NCBI GenBank assembly: GCA_902464015.1
Contig: CABQHM010000007.1
Coordinates: forward strand, 10,715-74,714
Length of the DNA stretch: 64,000 nucleotides
Direction of reading: 5' to 3'
From: an uncultured Coriobacteriales bacterium
GTDB lineage: Bacteria > Actinomycetota > Coriobacteriia > Coriobacteriales > UMGS124
Positions 50,680 through 60,766 of the stretch are shown here, one piece after another. The translations under genes and the position numbers were made by a program. How positions within the stretch are numbered: position 1 is the stretch's first letter; every line of letters starts with the position of its first letter. The notes beneath the pieces are model-generated. The model was given only the letters and a program-made list of their open reading frames with translations, did not search any database and had not been told where the DNA came from.

Positions 50680-51588
50680 ATGGCTCAAGAAGAGAAGAAG
50701 GCGGGCGCGGCCGGCAAGGTCGTGCTTGTCATAGTGCTGGCGCTCATCGTTGCGCTGGGCGTGTTTGCGGGCATGGTGTACTCGTCCTACCAGCGCATCA
50801 TGCCGTTTGCGTCTCAGATAGAGGCATCGGCCGCAACCATCGAGGAGCGTGCGCAGGCCTATGACGTCGACGGGGTCACCTTGGAGCTTGCCCAGGTCGA
50901 CTTCGCGCTTGACGGCATTGCAGCCGAGCTTGGCGGGGGCGTGTGGGATGTGGCGGCGTGCGTGCCCGTGCTTGGCGAAGACGTGCGCGGTGCCCGCACG
51001 CTTGTGGCTGTGGGGCAAGACGTCATGGCAAGCATCGTCATGCCGGTGTCCGACGCCGCACAGACGCTGCCTTCCGGCGCACTGAACTCGCTGGGCAAGG
51101 GCCTCGTGAGCGCGGCGACGGGTGTCACGGGCGAGTTCGTCCTGTCGGGAGCAAGCGATGTGGCGAATGCATTGGCTGGCATCGACGGCATGGTTGAGAC
51201 GCTGCGTGCGGCAGGTCCCCGTCTTGATGCCGATGCCCAGCAGCTGGCTGCGCTCAGTGACTTCCATTTTGACGAGCTCAACCAGGCACGCGACGAGCTG
51301 GCCGGTGTGGTGGACGACCTTAGGAGTGTGCTCGACCAGATCTCACCTGCGCTTGAAGGCTATGCGAGCGCCAAGCAAGTGGCGAGCGATGCGGTCGACG
51401 CGGCGGGTCAAGTCGCTGGTCAGATTGCCGATGCGGCTGGTCAGGCCCTGGGCGAGGCGGCCGATGCCGTGAACCAGGCCTTCCCTGAGGCTGCGAAGAA
51501 GGCACAGGATTTTGTGGACGGCGCCAAGGGGTTCGGTGAAGGTGCCAAGAGCTTCGCCCATGGCGTGCGCGACGCGGTTTTGGGCTAG
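50680..51588 (+). CDS. Hypothetical single-pass membrane protein with long helical ectodomain
   Basis: A 302-residue protein. One transmembrane segment at about 13-33 follows a charged MAQEEKKAGAAGK start. The rest is extracytoplasmic, Ala/Asp/Val-rich and strongly helical. The last 70 residues are repeated ADAAGQ- and AV-type heptads, coiled-coil-like. A stretch WDVAACVPVLGEDVRGA recalls the start of DUF4012 proteins, but most of that domain is missing. The ATG at 50680 has GGTTGGAGG upstream. The function is unknown. Confidence 0.65.
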   Translation: MAQEEKKAGAAGKVVLVIVLALIVALGVFAGMVYSSYQRIMPFASQIEASAATIEERAQAYDVDGVTLELAQVDFALDGIAAELGGGVWDVAACVPVLGEDVRGARTLVAVGQDVMASIVMPVSDAAQTLPSGALNSLGKGLVSAATGVTGEFVLSGASDVANALAGIDGMVETLRAAGPRLDADAQQLAALSDFHFDELNQARDELAGVVDDLRSVLDQISPALEGYASAKQVASDAVDAAGQVAGQIADAAGQALGEAADAVNQAFPEAAKKAQDFVDGAKGFGEGAKSFAHGVRDAVLG

Positions 51589-51603
51589 AAGCTGCGCGGA
51601 GCG

Positions 51604-52416
51604 TTAGTCATTGAGTTCGGCATGCGCCTCGTGTACGGCGCGGGTGATGAGGTCGGTGTTCACACGCCCCTCGTTGCCCGCGCCTTTTTGTAGGAACATG
51701 AGGTACTCGATGTTGCCCTCGGGGCCCTTGATGGGCGAGTGGGTGAGGTCGAGCACGGCAAAGCCAGCCTGCCGGGCTTGCTCGGTCACGCAGGTGAGCA
51801 CATCGCGGTGGACCTGCGGGTCTTTGACGACGCCGCGCTTGCCCACGTGCTCGGGGCCTGCCTCGAACTGCGGTTTCACGAGGCAGACGGCGTGAGCCCC
51901 GGTGTGGATGAGCCCGGCGAGGCTTGGCAGCACCTTGCCCAGGGAGATGAACGAGACGTCCGATCCCAAAAAGTCAGCTTCTGCACCGAGGAGCTCGGGG
52001 GTGGCCAGGCGGATGTCGAGGCCTTCGAGGCTCGTGACGCGCTCATCTGCCACAAGGCTCTCATGCAGCTGGTCGTGCCCCACGTCGATGGACCACACGT
52101 GCGCCGCACCTGCTTGAAGCATGCAATCGGTGAAGCCGCCCGTGGAGGCGCCGGCATCGACGCAGCGCAGGCCACTCAAATCGATGTCCCACACCTCGAG
52201 CGCCCGCGCCAACTTCAACCCACCGCGTCCCACGAAGGGGATGGCGCAACCGCGCACCTCGAGCTTGTCGGCGGGCGTCACCATGGCGCTTGCCTTGGTG
52301 CAGACCTGGCCGTTCACGTAGACGAGGCCCTGTGCGATGGCCGTCTTGGCCTTTTCGCGCGAAGGGCATTTGCCGAGTTTGGCAAGCACGAGGTCGAGCC
52401 GTGCGGTGGGGGTCAT
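51604..52416 (-). CDS. tlyA: TlyA-family 16S/23S rRNA 2'-O-methyltransferase
   Basis: A 270-residue protein. An N-terminal S4 RNA-binding domain (ARLDLVLAKLGKCPSREKAK) is followed by an RrmJ/FtsJ-like methyltransferase fold: SAM loop VDAGASTGGFTDCML, then DVSFISLGKVLPSL and a KPQFEAG motif. In mycobacteria TlyA methylates ribosomal RNA, and its loss gives capreomycin resistance. The ATG at 52416 follows AAGGAA and overlaps the stop of the membrane protein gene (ATGA). The longer frame to 52455 is rejected. Confidence 0.92.
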   Translation of the reverse strand: MTPTARLDLVLAKLGKCPSREKAKTAIAQGLVYVNGQVCTKASAMVTPADKLEVRGCAIPFVGRGGLKLARALEVWDIDLSGLRCVDAGASTGGFTDCMLQAGAAHVWSIDVGHDQLHESLVADERVTSLEGLDIRLATPELLGAEADFLGSDVSFISLGKVLPSLAGLIHTGAHAVCLVKPQFEAGPEHVGKRGVVKDPQVHRDVLTCVTEQARQAGFAVLDLTHSPIKGPEGNIEYLMFLQKGAGNEGRVNTDLITRAVHEAHAELND

Positions 52417-52736
52417 TTCGTTTCCTTCGACGAGGTTTTGGCGCGCATGTGCCATGCGACGATGCGCACGATGATGAAGATGATGGCGAAGAGGGCGGCG
52501 CTAACGTCGGCGACCTCAAGCACGTAGGTGTTGTTCTCAAAGAGGGCGTAGAGCATAACGAGGGTGAACGCGACGGCAAGCGTGCCATTCACGACGCTCA
52601 GCACCTTGATTAAAATGCGACGGGCCTTGTCGCGCGTGCTTGTGGCCACGAGCAGGCCATGGAGCAGCGCCGTCACGCCGGCCACGACTGCCAGCACGGG
52701 CAGCACGCGAATGAGTCTGATGAGCACGTTTACCAT
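52413..52736 (-). CDS. Small hypothetical membrane protein
   Basis: A 107-residue protein with three hydrophobic segments (about 7-27, 42-63, 72-93) and a basic C-terminus. The ATG at 52736 has GGGAGG upstream. Its stop overlaps the tlyA start by four bases. It forms the first gene of the tlyA unit behind an attenuator-like leader. The function is unknown. Confidence 0.75.
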   Translation of the reverse strand: MVNVLIRLIRVLPVLAVVAGVTALLHGLLVATSTRDKARRILIKVLSVVNGTLAVAFTLVMLYALFENNTYVLEVADVSAALFAIIFIIVRIVAWHMRAKTSSKETK

Positions 52737-52807
52737 GGGGCACCTCCCGCTTGCCGTTTGCATAGGATACTTGATGCGCACTGCCACACGCCTGTAAAAG
52801 CGGCCAT

Positions 52808-52851
52808 AAAAAAACGAAAGCCGCTCGATTCCTCATCGAACTGGCCTTCGT
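52808..52851 (-). terminator. Rho-independent terminator in the leader of the tlyA unit
   Basis: ACGAAAGCC / GGCCTTCGT outer arms and TCGAT / ATCGA inner arms; on the minus strand the stem is followed by TTTTTTT. It lies 72 bases upstream of the first gene of the unit and no gene precedes it on this strand. Confidence 0.8.
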
Positions 52852-52920
52852 CCCTTGGGAGGGTGAATGTATAGGCGAGGAAATGCCTCGCGATGGGCTG
52901 CAATCCTTTGGATGCAACTG
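52808..52920 (-). ncRNA. Candidate small RNA or attenuator leader
   Basis: On the minus strand a possible promoter (TTGTTG at 52948-52953, 16-base spacer, TACTAT at 52926-52931) leads to about 110 bases. These hold three short hairpins (including the perfect GCGAGG-CATTT-CCTCGC at 52875-52891) and the terminator. I do not recognise a riboswitch class. It could be an independent small RNA or an attenuator for the downstream membrane protein and tlyA. An open frame across it has no ribosome site. Confidence 0.5.
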
Positions 52921-52980
52921 AAGAAATAGTAGCAAGTGTGATATATGCAACAATCGAACTGCTTAAATTGCCATATACTC

Positions 52981-53007
52981 ATACCAGGTTGTACTAACAT
53001 GTACCAA
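52981..53007. promoter_or_regulatory. Three 10-bp-phased (G/A)TACCAA-type repeats before the molybdate-type regulator
   Basis: ATACCAG (52981), GTACTAA (52991) and GTACCAA (53001) recur every 10 bases, matching the pair upstream of the molbindin gene. They lie 38-64 bases before the start codon, which suits autoregulation and may also affect the divergent leader RNA. Confidence 0.55.
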
Positions 53008-53044
53008 CTATGCACAGTGTTGAGCGCTAGCCTTGGGAGGGCTT

Positions 53045-54085
53045 GTGGCTGAAAATGTAGATGCCGCCGATCAGGCGCAGGCGTTGCCTGCGCAGCGTAT
53101 CGAGGCGACCGACTTGGGCTTTGCCCAAGGCGATGCCCTGCGCGTGGAGGATGTCACACGCATCTTGCACGTAAGCAGGAACACCGTATATAAACTGGCC
53201 CGCACAGGTGAGCTGCCGTCGTATCGCGTGGGCAGGCAGATGCGCTTTCGCTATGACGACGTACGCGCGCGGCTTGAGGGCGTTGCTGCCGACCAAGAGA
53301 CGAAGGCTGCGGTTGCCTCGAGGGCAGACGAGCCGAGCGACGTGCTTGTTCCGGGCGACGTGCTCGACGAGGTACCGTCGTGGGTGCGCGGCTCCATCGT
53401 TGTGGGCGGCCAGGAAATCGTGGCCGACATGCTGGCGAACTACCTGGCAGGACTGGGCGTCAAAGCGCTGCGCTGCCACACAAACGACTATATGAGCCTT
53501 GCACGCATGTACACCGGTGGCGCACACGCTGCGGTCGTGGGTCTGTGGAGCGAGCGCGACTGCGCCTACAACGCGCCCTATCTGCGCACGCTCCTGCCTG
53601 GTGTGCCTGCCATTTCGTTCAGGCTCTTCAAACGCAAGGTGGGGTTCACCGTGGCTGCGGGCAACCCCTTGGGTCTCTACGAATGGGGCGACCTGCTCAA
53701 GCCCGGCGTTGTCATCGCAAACCGCGAGCGTGGCGCAGGCCCCCGCGTGCTGCTTGACGAAAAGCTCAAGTACCTTGAGGCGCGTGCCGATGTCCTGGCC
53801 GGATACGACCGTCCCGCCGCTTCGGAGCTCGCCCAAGCGCTCATGGTGTCGCGCGGCCTTGCAAACGTCGCTGTCACCTCAGCCAAGCCGGCCCGCCAAC
53901 TGAGGGGTCTCGAGTTTGTGCCCATGCAAGACGAGACCGTTGACCTCGTGGTTCTCAAGACGCCTGCCACCGCCTCCTTCATCAAGGCGGCCCGCAGCCT
54001 TTTGCGCACAGCTGCCTTTAGGAGCGAGTTTGATACGACGCTGTATGAGACGCGACTTATGGGCGAACCCGTCTACGAATGTTAG
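53045..54085 (+). CDS. Excisionase-type HTH regulator with COG1910 periplasmic-binding-like (molybdate-type) domain
   Basis: A 346-residue cytoplasmic regulator. Residues 30-80 form a MerR/excisionase-type helix-turn-helix (LRVEDVTRILHVSRNTVYKL, then GELPSYRVGRQMRF). The C-terminal half matches the COG1910 binding-protein domain: VVGLWSERDCAYNAPYL, then GNPLGLYEWGDLLKPG, IANRERGAGPRVLLDEKL, and FVPMQDETVDLVVLK. Such fusions are predicted to sense molybdate or tungstate. The start is GTG 53045 with GGGAGG upstream. Shared repeats tie it to the molbindin gene. Confidence 0.82.
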   Translation: MAENVDAADQAQALPAQRIEATDLGFAQGDALRVEDVTRILHVSRNTVYKLARTGELPSYRVGRQMRFRYDDVRARLEGVAADQETKAAVASRADEPSDVLVPGDVLDEVPSWVRGSIVVGGQEIVADMLANYLAGLGVKALRCHTNDYMSLARMYTGGAHAAVVGLWSERDCAYNAPYLRTLLPGVPAISFRLFKRKVGFTVAAGNPLGLYEWGDLLKPGVVIANRERGAGPRVLLDEKLKYLEARADVLAGYDRPAASELAQALMVSRGLANVAVTSAKPARQLRGLEFVPMQDETVDLVVLKTPATASFIKAARSLLRTAAFRSEFDTTLYETRLMGEPVYEC

Positions 54086-54092
54086 GCGGCTC

Positions 54093-54310
54093 ACTGTGGC
54101 ACATCATCCGCTGCGTTGGATTGGGGCTTATGTACCTTAGTACACTGCGCCCCAATCCGCCTTGCGGCTGGCGCACCACAGCGACCCGAGGGAGATTATG
54201 GGGGGGTTGGTGGCGCGCCATCCGCTGCGTTGGATTGGGGCTCGCGCGCCTCGGTGCACTGTGCCCCGATCCGTCTTGCGGTTGACGCACCACAGCGACC
54301 CGGGGGAGTT
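54093..54310. repeat. Pair of direct 114-bp hairpin repeats
   Basis: Two diverged copies (about 54093-54206 and 54207-54310; CCGCTGCGTTGGATTGGGGC starts at 54108 and 54222) each fold into a long hairpin. GGATTGGGGC pairs with GCCCCAATCC, and an outer arm such as CTGTGG pairs with CCACAG. Both end with CACCACAGCGACCCG. They fill the 298-base gap after the molybdate-type regulator. No coding potential is visible. Confidence 0.85.
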
Positions 54311-54319
54311 TGGCGACAT

Positions 54320-54361
54320 GAAAAAGGGCGTGCCTGCAATTATCTGCAGGCAAGCCCTTTT
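54320..54361 (-). terminator. Terminator of the CmpB-family gene
   Basis: GGGC and TGCCTGCA pair with TGCAGGCA and GCCC; the minus strand continues with TTTTTCATG. It could also end transcription from the regulator gene side. Confidence 0.85.
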
Positions 54362-54383
54362 GGTGCATAGACTGGTCGAGGTG

Positions 54384-55667
54384 CTACCTCGTGGCGTTCT
54401 CGGCGTTCATGGTCATGGTCTGGAAGCGGTGCTCCATCCAGGCGTCGGGATAGCGTTCATCGCAGAACTCCTCCACGGCCGTCTCAGCGGGGATGCCCAC
54501 TTGGCGGGAGAACCAGCGGTCGTAGCTCACCAAGGTGAGACCGCCGTCTATGATCATGAGCACCAAGGCCACGGTTGTGACGGCGTAGCGCCAGTTCCAG
54601 GGAATCTTGTGCACGAGGTCGAAGATGAGGGGCATGAGGTACTTCACCCACACCAGGCCTAAGATACCCCAGGCCGCCATGAAGGCGCCGTTCGTGCGCC
54701 CGTCGATGGACAAGAACGTGCCGCTGTAATCCCACGCAGTGATGCCGAAGGCGAACTCCAGCAGGTAGCTCACCAAGAACTCGAACGCGCCGCCGATGAG
54801 GGCGCTCAGGAAGAAGATGGGAATCGGGTTCTTGTCGCGGATGCCGTTAAGGCCGATGGTCATGAGCACGGCGCCGAAACCATAGATGGGGGAGAAGGGG
54901 CCGTAGAGCATGCCCGCGCGGTCCATGTAGCCCGCACCCCTCACCAGGCAGTAGATGGTCTCGATGATGACGCCCAACACGCAGCAGATGACGAACGTCC
55001 AAAACAGGTTGAAGAAGGTGAGCTTGAAGGGGGCCTTACCGCCGTACTTCTTGAGGTGCTCGAGGCGCTCCTCTTCCCGACTGCGCTCGTCGAGTTTGCG
55101 CAGCTTGCGCTCGAGAGCGCGCTCCTCGGCAAGCGAGGGGTCGAGGTAAATCTGCAGCACAATCATAAAGACGATGGGGATGCCCGTCGCTTCGAGGGCA
55201 TGGTTTACGCCGGCGTTCAGGACGTTGAGGATGAGCTGGGCCACCAGCAACACCATGATGGTGCGGGCGATTTGCGCAGAGTGGCGGCGCTTGTCTTTGA
55301 CGAGCAACACGCCCAGTGCGATGTCGAATCCTGCGACGAGTCCTGAGCTTGCGGCCAGGCAAACCAAGAGCGCCAGCACCGGCTTCTGCAGCGTGGTGCC
55401 GCCCGTGAACTGCGTGATGTCAATCTCGAAGACGAAGGCGAGGATGATTGCGAGGATGATTGCGAGCAGTTTCAGGATTTCGATTGCGCCCCAAATGATC
55501 ATGAGGACGCCGAAGACCTTGAGCGGCACGGGCACTTTCTTCGCAGGGATGGCGTGGCCCTTGGTCACGATAGGCTCGGTGGGCCTGCAACCCTGCGCTT
55601 CAACTGTCGGCTCGGCTTGTGGCGCATCAACAACTGCTCCGGCAACCTGCTTGTCGTCGGTCGTCAT
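54384..55667 (-). CDS. Polytopic membrane protein, putative ABC transporter permease family (CmpB, PF06541-like)
   Basis: A 427-residue protein with about nine hydrophobic segments in two blocks, split by a charged coiled-coil segment (EERALERKLRKLDERSREEE). The second block has the family signature GVIIETIYCLVRGAGY and MLYGPFSPIYGFGAVL. Despite the database name, this family has no proven transport function. No ATPase is adjacent. The start is ATG 55667 after GAGGCG. Confidence 0.8.
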   Translation of the reverse strand: MTTDDKQVAGAVVDAPQAEPTVEAQGCRPTEPIVTKGHAIPAKKVPVPLKVFGVLMIIWGAIEILKLLAIILAIILAFVFEIDITQFTGGTTLQKPVLALLVCLAASSGLVAGFDIALGVLLVKDKRRHSAQIARTIMVLLVAQLILNVLNAGVNHALEATGIPIVFMIVLQIYLDPSLAEERALERKLRKLDERSREEERLEHLKKYGGKAPFKLTFFNLFWTFVICCVLGVIIETIYCLVRGAGYMDRAGMLYGPFSPIYGFGAVLMTIGLNGIRDKNPIPIFFLSALIGGAFEFLVSYLLEFAFGITAWDYSGTFLSIDGRTNGAFMAAWGILGLVWVKYLMPLIFDLVHKIPWNWRYAVTTVALVLMIIDGGLTLVSYDRWFSRQVGIPAETAVEEFCDERYPDAWMEHRFQTMTMNAENATR

Positions 55668-55710
55668 ACAGTCGCCTCCTTGATTGTGAGGGGGAATCTA
55701 CGATGACTGA

Positions 55711-55959
55711 TTAGCGATCGTCGTCATCGTCCTCGTCGTCATCGTCGTCCCAGTCGTCATCGTCGTCCTCCCACCAGTCCTTGTCTTCTTCGACAGGGTG
55801 GTTGTAGAACATCTTGTGCGTCTTGCGCTCGGCGAGGAAGGCGATGATGATGAAGATGAGCATACCGCCGATGATCAGGAACACGACGCCGCTTTCCATG
55901 CCGAAAAGCGTGAAATGCGACTCGGTTTCCCAACCGAACAGCCACAAAATAAAATCCAT
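55711..55959 (-). CDS. Small membrane protein with poly-aspartate tail
   Basis: An 82-residue protein: one transmembrane segment (about 23-43) and a tail in which almost all of the last 20 residues are Asp, Glu or Trp. The ATG at 55959 follows GGAGGACCC. It is located 43 bases upstream of the CmpB-family gene on the same strand and probably co-transcribed. The tail would bind divalent cations or basic partners; the function is unknown. Confidence 0.7.
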   Translation of the reverse strand: MDFILWLFGWETESHFTLFGMESGVVFLIIGGMLIFIIIAFLAERKTHKMFYNHPVEEDKDWWEDDDDDWDDDDDEDDDDDR

Positions 55960-56029
55960 GGGTCCTCCAGCTGTGGTAGTAACATGCGTGCGATAGCATA
56001 CCCCCACATTAGGCTGCTCTAAGGGCTAA

Positions 56030-57424
<1,395 letters not shown>

Positions 57425-57433
57425 GCCTTTAAG

Positions 57434-57467
57434 GGCGGCAGCAGGTTATACTGCTGTCGCCTTTTTT
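57434..57467 (+). terminator. Terminator after serS
   Basis: GGCGGCAGCAG pairs with CTGCTGTCGCC around GTTATA and is followed by TTTTTT. Confidence 0.95.
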
Positions 57468-57503
57468 ATTTGATGTGCCAGCTGACGCAAGGAGGACGCT
57501 CAT

Positions 57504-58616
57504 ATGAATAAGTCGTTCAAGCTCTTCGCCTCTGCCGCCCTGTCCCTCGCCGTGGCGGGTACATGCCTCGCCGCCCCCGCCTTCGCGGCGGGTGACTCGT
57601 CTGCCCTGGGTGGCGCGCTCGATGCCGTCGCGCGTGCGGCCGAGCAGGCTGGTGCCGAGCAGGCTCCCGCTGCCCCCGGCGTCGACGAATCCGATACGCT
57701 CATCTCTCTGGGCACGCATATCAACTTTGCCGGCATTGCCTTCGACGTGCCTGAGGGCTACACCGACGACGAGGATCCCAGCGACGACGTGCTGAGTGTG
57801 ACCAATGAGTCGGGCACCGTTTCCATGAGCGTCTACGACATGCGCGAGGTCGGCTTCCCCGCCGACACCGACTGGGCGTCGTTCTTCAGCAGCCTTGCCC
57901 AGATTTCCGTCGCGGGCTACGAGGGCTCCACGGTTGAGGAGCTCGGCGCCGACGAGCTTGGCGAGGGCGTGATGATGTACGCCTACGGCCTGGTCGTGCC
58001 CGACGGCGACGACACCTATATCATTGTGCAGCTCTATGTGCCTACGGCCGAGGGCGGCTTCACGTTCATGCAGATGGGCTACTCCGCCAACGACGTCACG
58101 GACGAAGACACTGACGAGCTGACCGAGGTCATCGACTCCCTCAAGCTTGCCGAGGATGACGGCCTCGACATCGACGACCTCGGCACTTCTTCTTGCGGCT
58201 TCACCTTCGACCTGCCTGAGGGCCTGGTTCCCTATGAGGACGAGGATTACGCCTGGATCGATGAGAACGGCGACATCCTCATCATGACCATGGGCCATGT
58301 GGTTGAGGGCGCCGCCGAGCTGACCAGCGAGGACTATGCCGCGCTGTATGAGGCCCTTACGCCCGAAGGTGACTCACCTGAGTCCAAGGTCACGCTGCTC
58401 GACCGCGACGTGGTCGACGGCAAGAACGGCCTCGTGTCGGCATACAGCTCCTATGAGGTTGCAGACCCCGACGAGACTGTGTACGCTGTCGTCATCGTGA
58501 CCCCGGTTCTCGAGGACGATTCCGTGAGCGTCACGATCGTCTGGTGCTCCGAGCAGGGTGCTGCGAAGTATGGCGAGGCCATTTTTGACATGATGGAGTC
58601 GTTCGACAAAGAGTAA
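57504..58616 (+). CDS. Exported two-repeat protein of unknown function
   Basis: A 370-residue protein with a clear signal peptide (MNKSFKLFASAALSLAVAG, cleavage after AFA). Two homologous halves each start with a beta-strand pattern (INFAGIAFDVPEGY and SCGFTFDLPEGLVPY) and end with an EVIDSLKLAE- or DMMESFDKE-type helix, as in small PsbP/Mog1-like exported domains. It is very acidic. No anchor motif. The ATG follows AAGGAGG. Same general design as the exported protein at 15356. Confidence 0.75.
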   Translation: MNKSFKLFASAALSLAVAGTCLAAPAFAAGDSSALGGALDAVARAAEQAGAEQAPAAPGVDESDTLISLGTHINFAGIAFDVPEGYTDDEDPSDDVLSVTNESGTVSMSVYDMREVGFPADTDWASFFSSLAQISVAGYEGSTVEELGADELGEGVMMYAYGLVVPDGDDTYIIVQLYVPTAEGGFTFMQMGYSANDVTDEDTDELTEVIDSLKLAEDDGLDIDDLGTSSCGFTFDLPEGLVPYEDEDYAWIDENGDILIMTMGHVVEGAAELTSEDYAALYEALTPEGDSPESKVTLLDRDVVDGKNGLVSAYSSYEVADPDETVYAVVIVTPVLEDDSVSVTIVWCSEQGAAKYGEAIFDMMESFDKE

Positions 58617-58656
58617 CGCGATTCAGTTTTGTCTGTCCGAGAGAGGAGATTCGGCC

Positions 58657-59160
58657 GTGCAGGTCAACGTGCAGCTTGATGAGCAGGGCTATCTGCCCGA
58701 TACCTATGGCAAGTTCAGCGCTGAAGCCGATCAGGGTGCGGGCATGTGCCTGAGGTCGTTCCCGTTCGAGGTGACCGACGTGCCACAGGGCACGCGCACC
58801 CTCGCATGGATCTTCATGGACTGGGACTCTATGCCGGTGTGCGGGTTCCCGTGGATGCACTGGTGCGCGTACCAGACGGGAATTGAGGGCGACACGGTCC
58901 TGTTCGCCGACGACGTGTCGCGCCTTGGCCAGCCGGGACTGTTCCAGGGATACAACAGCGCCGCCAAGCGCGACCCGGAGTTTGGCGTGGGCTACGAGGG
59001 GCCCTGCCCGCCCAATGCCGACCATGTCTACACCATGCATGCGGTCGCTCTCGATGTCGAGCTCGACCTGGCTGCGCCGTTTTGGGCAAACGAGCTGGTG
59101 CAGGCCTGCCGTGGCCATGTGCTCGGCGAGGCCGTGACGCTGCTGCCCAGCAGGTCGTAA
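58657..59160 (+). CDS. YbhB/YbcL-type phosphatidylethanolamine-binding-protein (PEBP) family protein
   Basis: A 167-residue cytoplasmic protein of the PEBP/Raf-kinase-inhibitor-like family. The usual DPD(A)-type motif is replaced by MDWDSMPVCGFPWMHW at about 54-69, keeping the Asp and His of the pocket; GYEGPCPPNADHVYTMHAVALD is the second conserved pocket block (residues in two parts). The bacterial role is unclear. GTG start with GGAG upstream; 40 bases after the exported protein gene, so probably co-transcribed. Confidence 0.85.
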   Translation: MQVNVQLDEQGYLPDTYGKFSAEADQGAGMCLRSFPFEVTDVPQGTRTLAWIFMDWDSMPVCGFPWMHWCAYQTGIEGDTVLFADDVSRLGQPGLFQGYNSAAKRDPEFGVGYEGPCPPNADHVYTMHAVALDVELDLAAPFWANELVQACRGHVLGEAVTLLPSRS

Positions 59161-59191
59161 GCGGCCGTGGCTCTTCTTATATAACCCGGAT

Positions 59192-59237
59192 GCGAGGGGC
59201 CCGACTGCCAGTTGGCGGCCGGGCCCCTCGGCGTTTT
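59192..59237 (+). terminator. Terminator after the PEBP gene
   Basis: GCGAGGGGCCCG and CGGGCCCCTCG arms around a 16-base loop, then GCGTTTT. Confidence 0.85.
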
Positions 59238-59299
59238 GCTGATTGGACGCGTGTTGAATTGACCGTGCCTGATCGGCTTGGGTGATGCGTGGCTAAGGC

Positions 59300-60556
59300 T
59301 TACCCTCTCACTGCATAGCGCCAGTACGTTGTGAGGGTGATAACGGCGCAGACAAGCAGAAAGCCCAGCATGATGAGGTAGCTCGGCACATAGGAGCCGC
59401 ACAGGTCGGCGAGCGTGCCGGGCACGATGTTGAAGGCGAAGCCGCCAAGCGAGTAGGCCACCTGGAAATTCTTGATGACGCGTGCGCGGCGCAGCGGCGT
59501 GGAAAGCTTGAGCGACCACACGGAGATGCCCACGGTGCCCAACGACAACCCGAAGCCGAAGAGCACGGCCGCCACCCAGGCGATTGCCGGGCCCCCGATG
59601 CCCACCAGGCAGCACATGGCGCAACCTGCGATGAAGATGCAGAAGAAGACGACCGAGCCCTTGAAGACGCCGACGATGTCGAATACCTTGCCCGAGATGG
59701 CTTTGGACGCGGTGAGGCAGCCGCCTGCGACGGCGATGACGGTGGCGGCTTGCATGCGGTCGATTCCGTTTGAGGTGAGCAGGATGGACAGGTAGTTGAA
59801 CCCGTCCACCGAAAGCACCCCCAGAAGCGTCATGGCCACCATCATCGCGACGAACGCCCCACGGGGCAGGTCGACGCCGCCTTCGTTTGCCGCCTGCACC
59901 GCATGGGGGTGGCCCGGTTTGTGAAAGCTGCCGTTTTCTGGCCGTTCGGGCAAGGAGAAAGGCTCGAGGCCCATGTCTTGCGGGCGATTGCGCAGAAGGA
60001 CGAAGACCACGGCGCCGATGGCCGCCGCAATCGCCGACTCACAGAGAAACGCCGCAGACAGCGAGCTCGCATGAATGATGCGCGCCGCCACGGGAGAGAC
60101 GATGAGCGAGGCCATGCCGCTGCCTGCCGAGGCGATTCCCACGGCCGTGCCCACATGGTCGCGAAACCAGCGTCCCACGAGCGTCGTCATGCATACCATG
60201 CCGCCCAGGCCGTATCCCGCGCCGGTGAAGACCGCCCCAAGGCAGAAGAGCACTGTGGAGCGTGCCTGCGAGAAGATGCCGAACCCCACGGCGGTGAGCA
60301 GCGTGGCCACGAGCACGCCGCGCCTGCAGTCGAGCCGGGTGTAGTAGCGGTTGACGAGCAGCATGCAGACAAGCGAGGTGAGCGTGCGGCATGCCAGCAC
60401 GACTGAGCCGGCGGTGTTGCCCACCACTTCGACGATGTAGGGCTGGTACACGCCAAACGACGTGCTTGCAAAGCCCATGTTGACGAACAGGAACAGAAAG
60501 CAGCAGGCGCAGACGACCTTCTCGTAATGAGCGCGTACGACTTGGGGCATGCTCAT
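59300..60556 (-). CDS. Major facilitator superfamily transporter
   Basis: A 418-residue carrier with 12 predicted membrane segments and a central charged loop at about 195-230. It has GTAVGIASAGSGMASLI in segment 5 (monocarboxylate/OFA-like glycine pattern) and NRYYTRLDCRRG in the loop 2-3 position. It could move a carboxylic acid; the substrate is not readable. ATG start with AGAAGGTG upstream. Divergent from the CC-motif protein gene. Confidence 0.85.
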   Translation of the reverse strand: MSMPQVVRAHYEKVVCACCFLFLFVNMGFASTSFGVYQPYIVEVVGNTAGSVVLACRTLTSLVCMLLVNRYYTRLDCRRGVLVATLLTAVGFGIFSQARSTVLFCLGAVFTGAGYGLGGMVCMTTLVGRWFRDHVGTAVGIASAGSGMASLIVSPVAARIIHASSLSAAFLCESAIAAAIGAVVFVLLRNRPQDMGLEPFSLPERPENGSFHKPGHPHAVQAANEGGVDLPRGAFVAMMVAMTLLGVLSVDGFNYLSILLTSNGIDRMQAATVIAVAGGCLTASKAISGKVFDIVGVFKGSVVFFCIFIAGCAMCCLVGIGGPAIAWVAAVLFGFGLSLGTVGISVWSLKLSTPLRRARVIKNFQVAYSLGGFAFNIVPGTLADLCGSYVPSYLIMLGFLLVCAVITLTTYWRYAVRG

Positions 60557-60766
60557 GCAAACACCTTCTGGGGCGCCGGGCCTGCTTGCGTCCGGCCGGG
60601 CTGGATCGTGGCTGATGTGCGCGCCGCCGATGCTGTGTCGGTTGCGGCGACGGTCTCGCTCGTCTGATTCCGGGTACCGTATGCGGACGGCAGTCGAGTC
60701 AACTGCACGCTATCACGGGGCTTCGCATATCATGTGACGGCACACAATTCGTAACCGGAGGCACAC

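Noticed and set aside
52833..53015. 60-codon minus-strand frame as a leader peptide
   Set aside because: No ribosome binding site, unusual composition and it runs through hairpins; a non-coding leader is the simpler reading.
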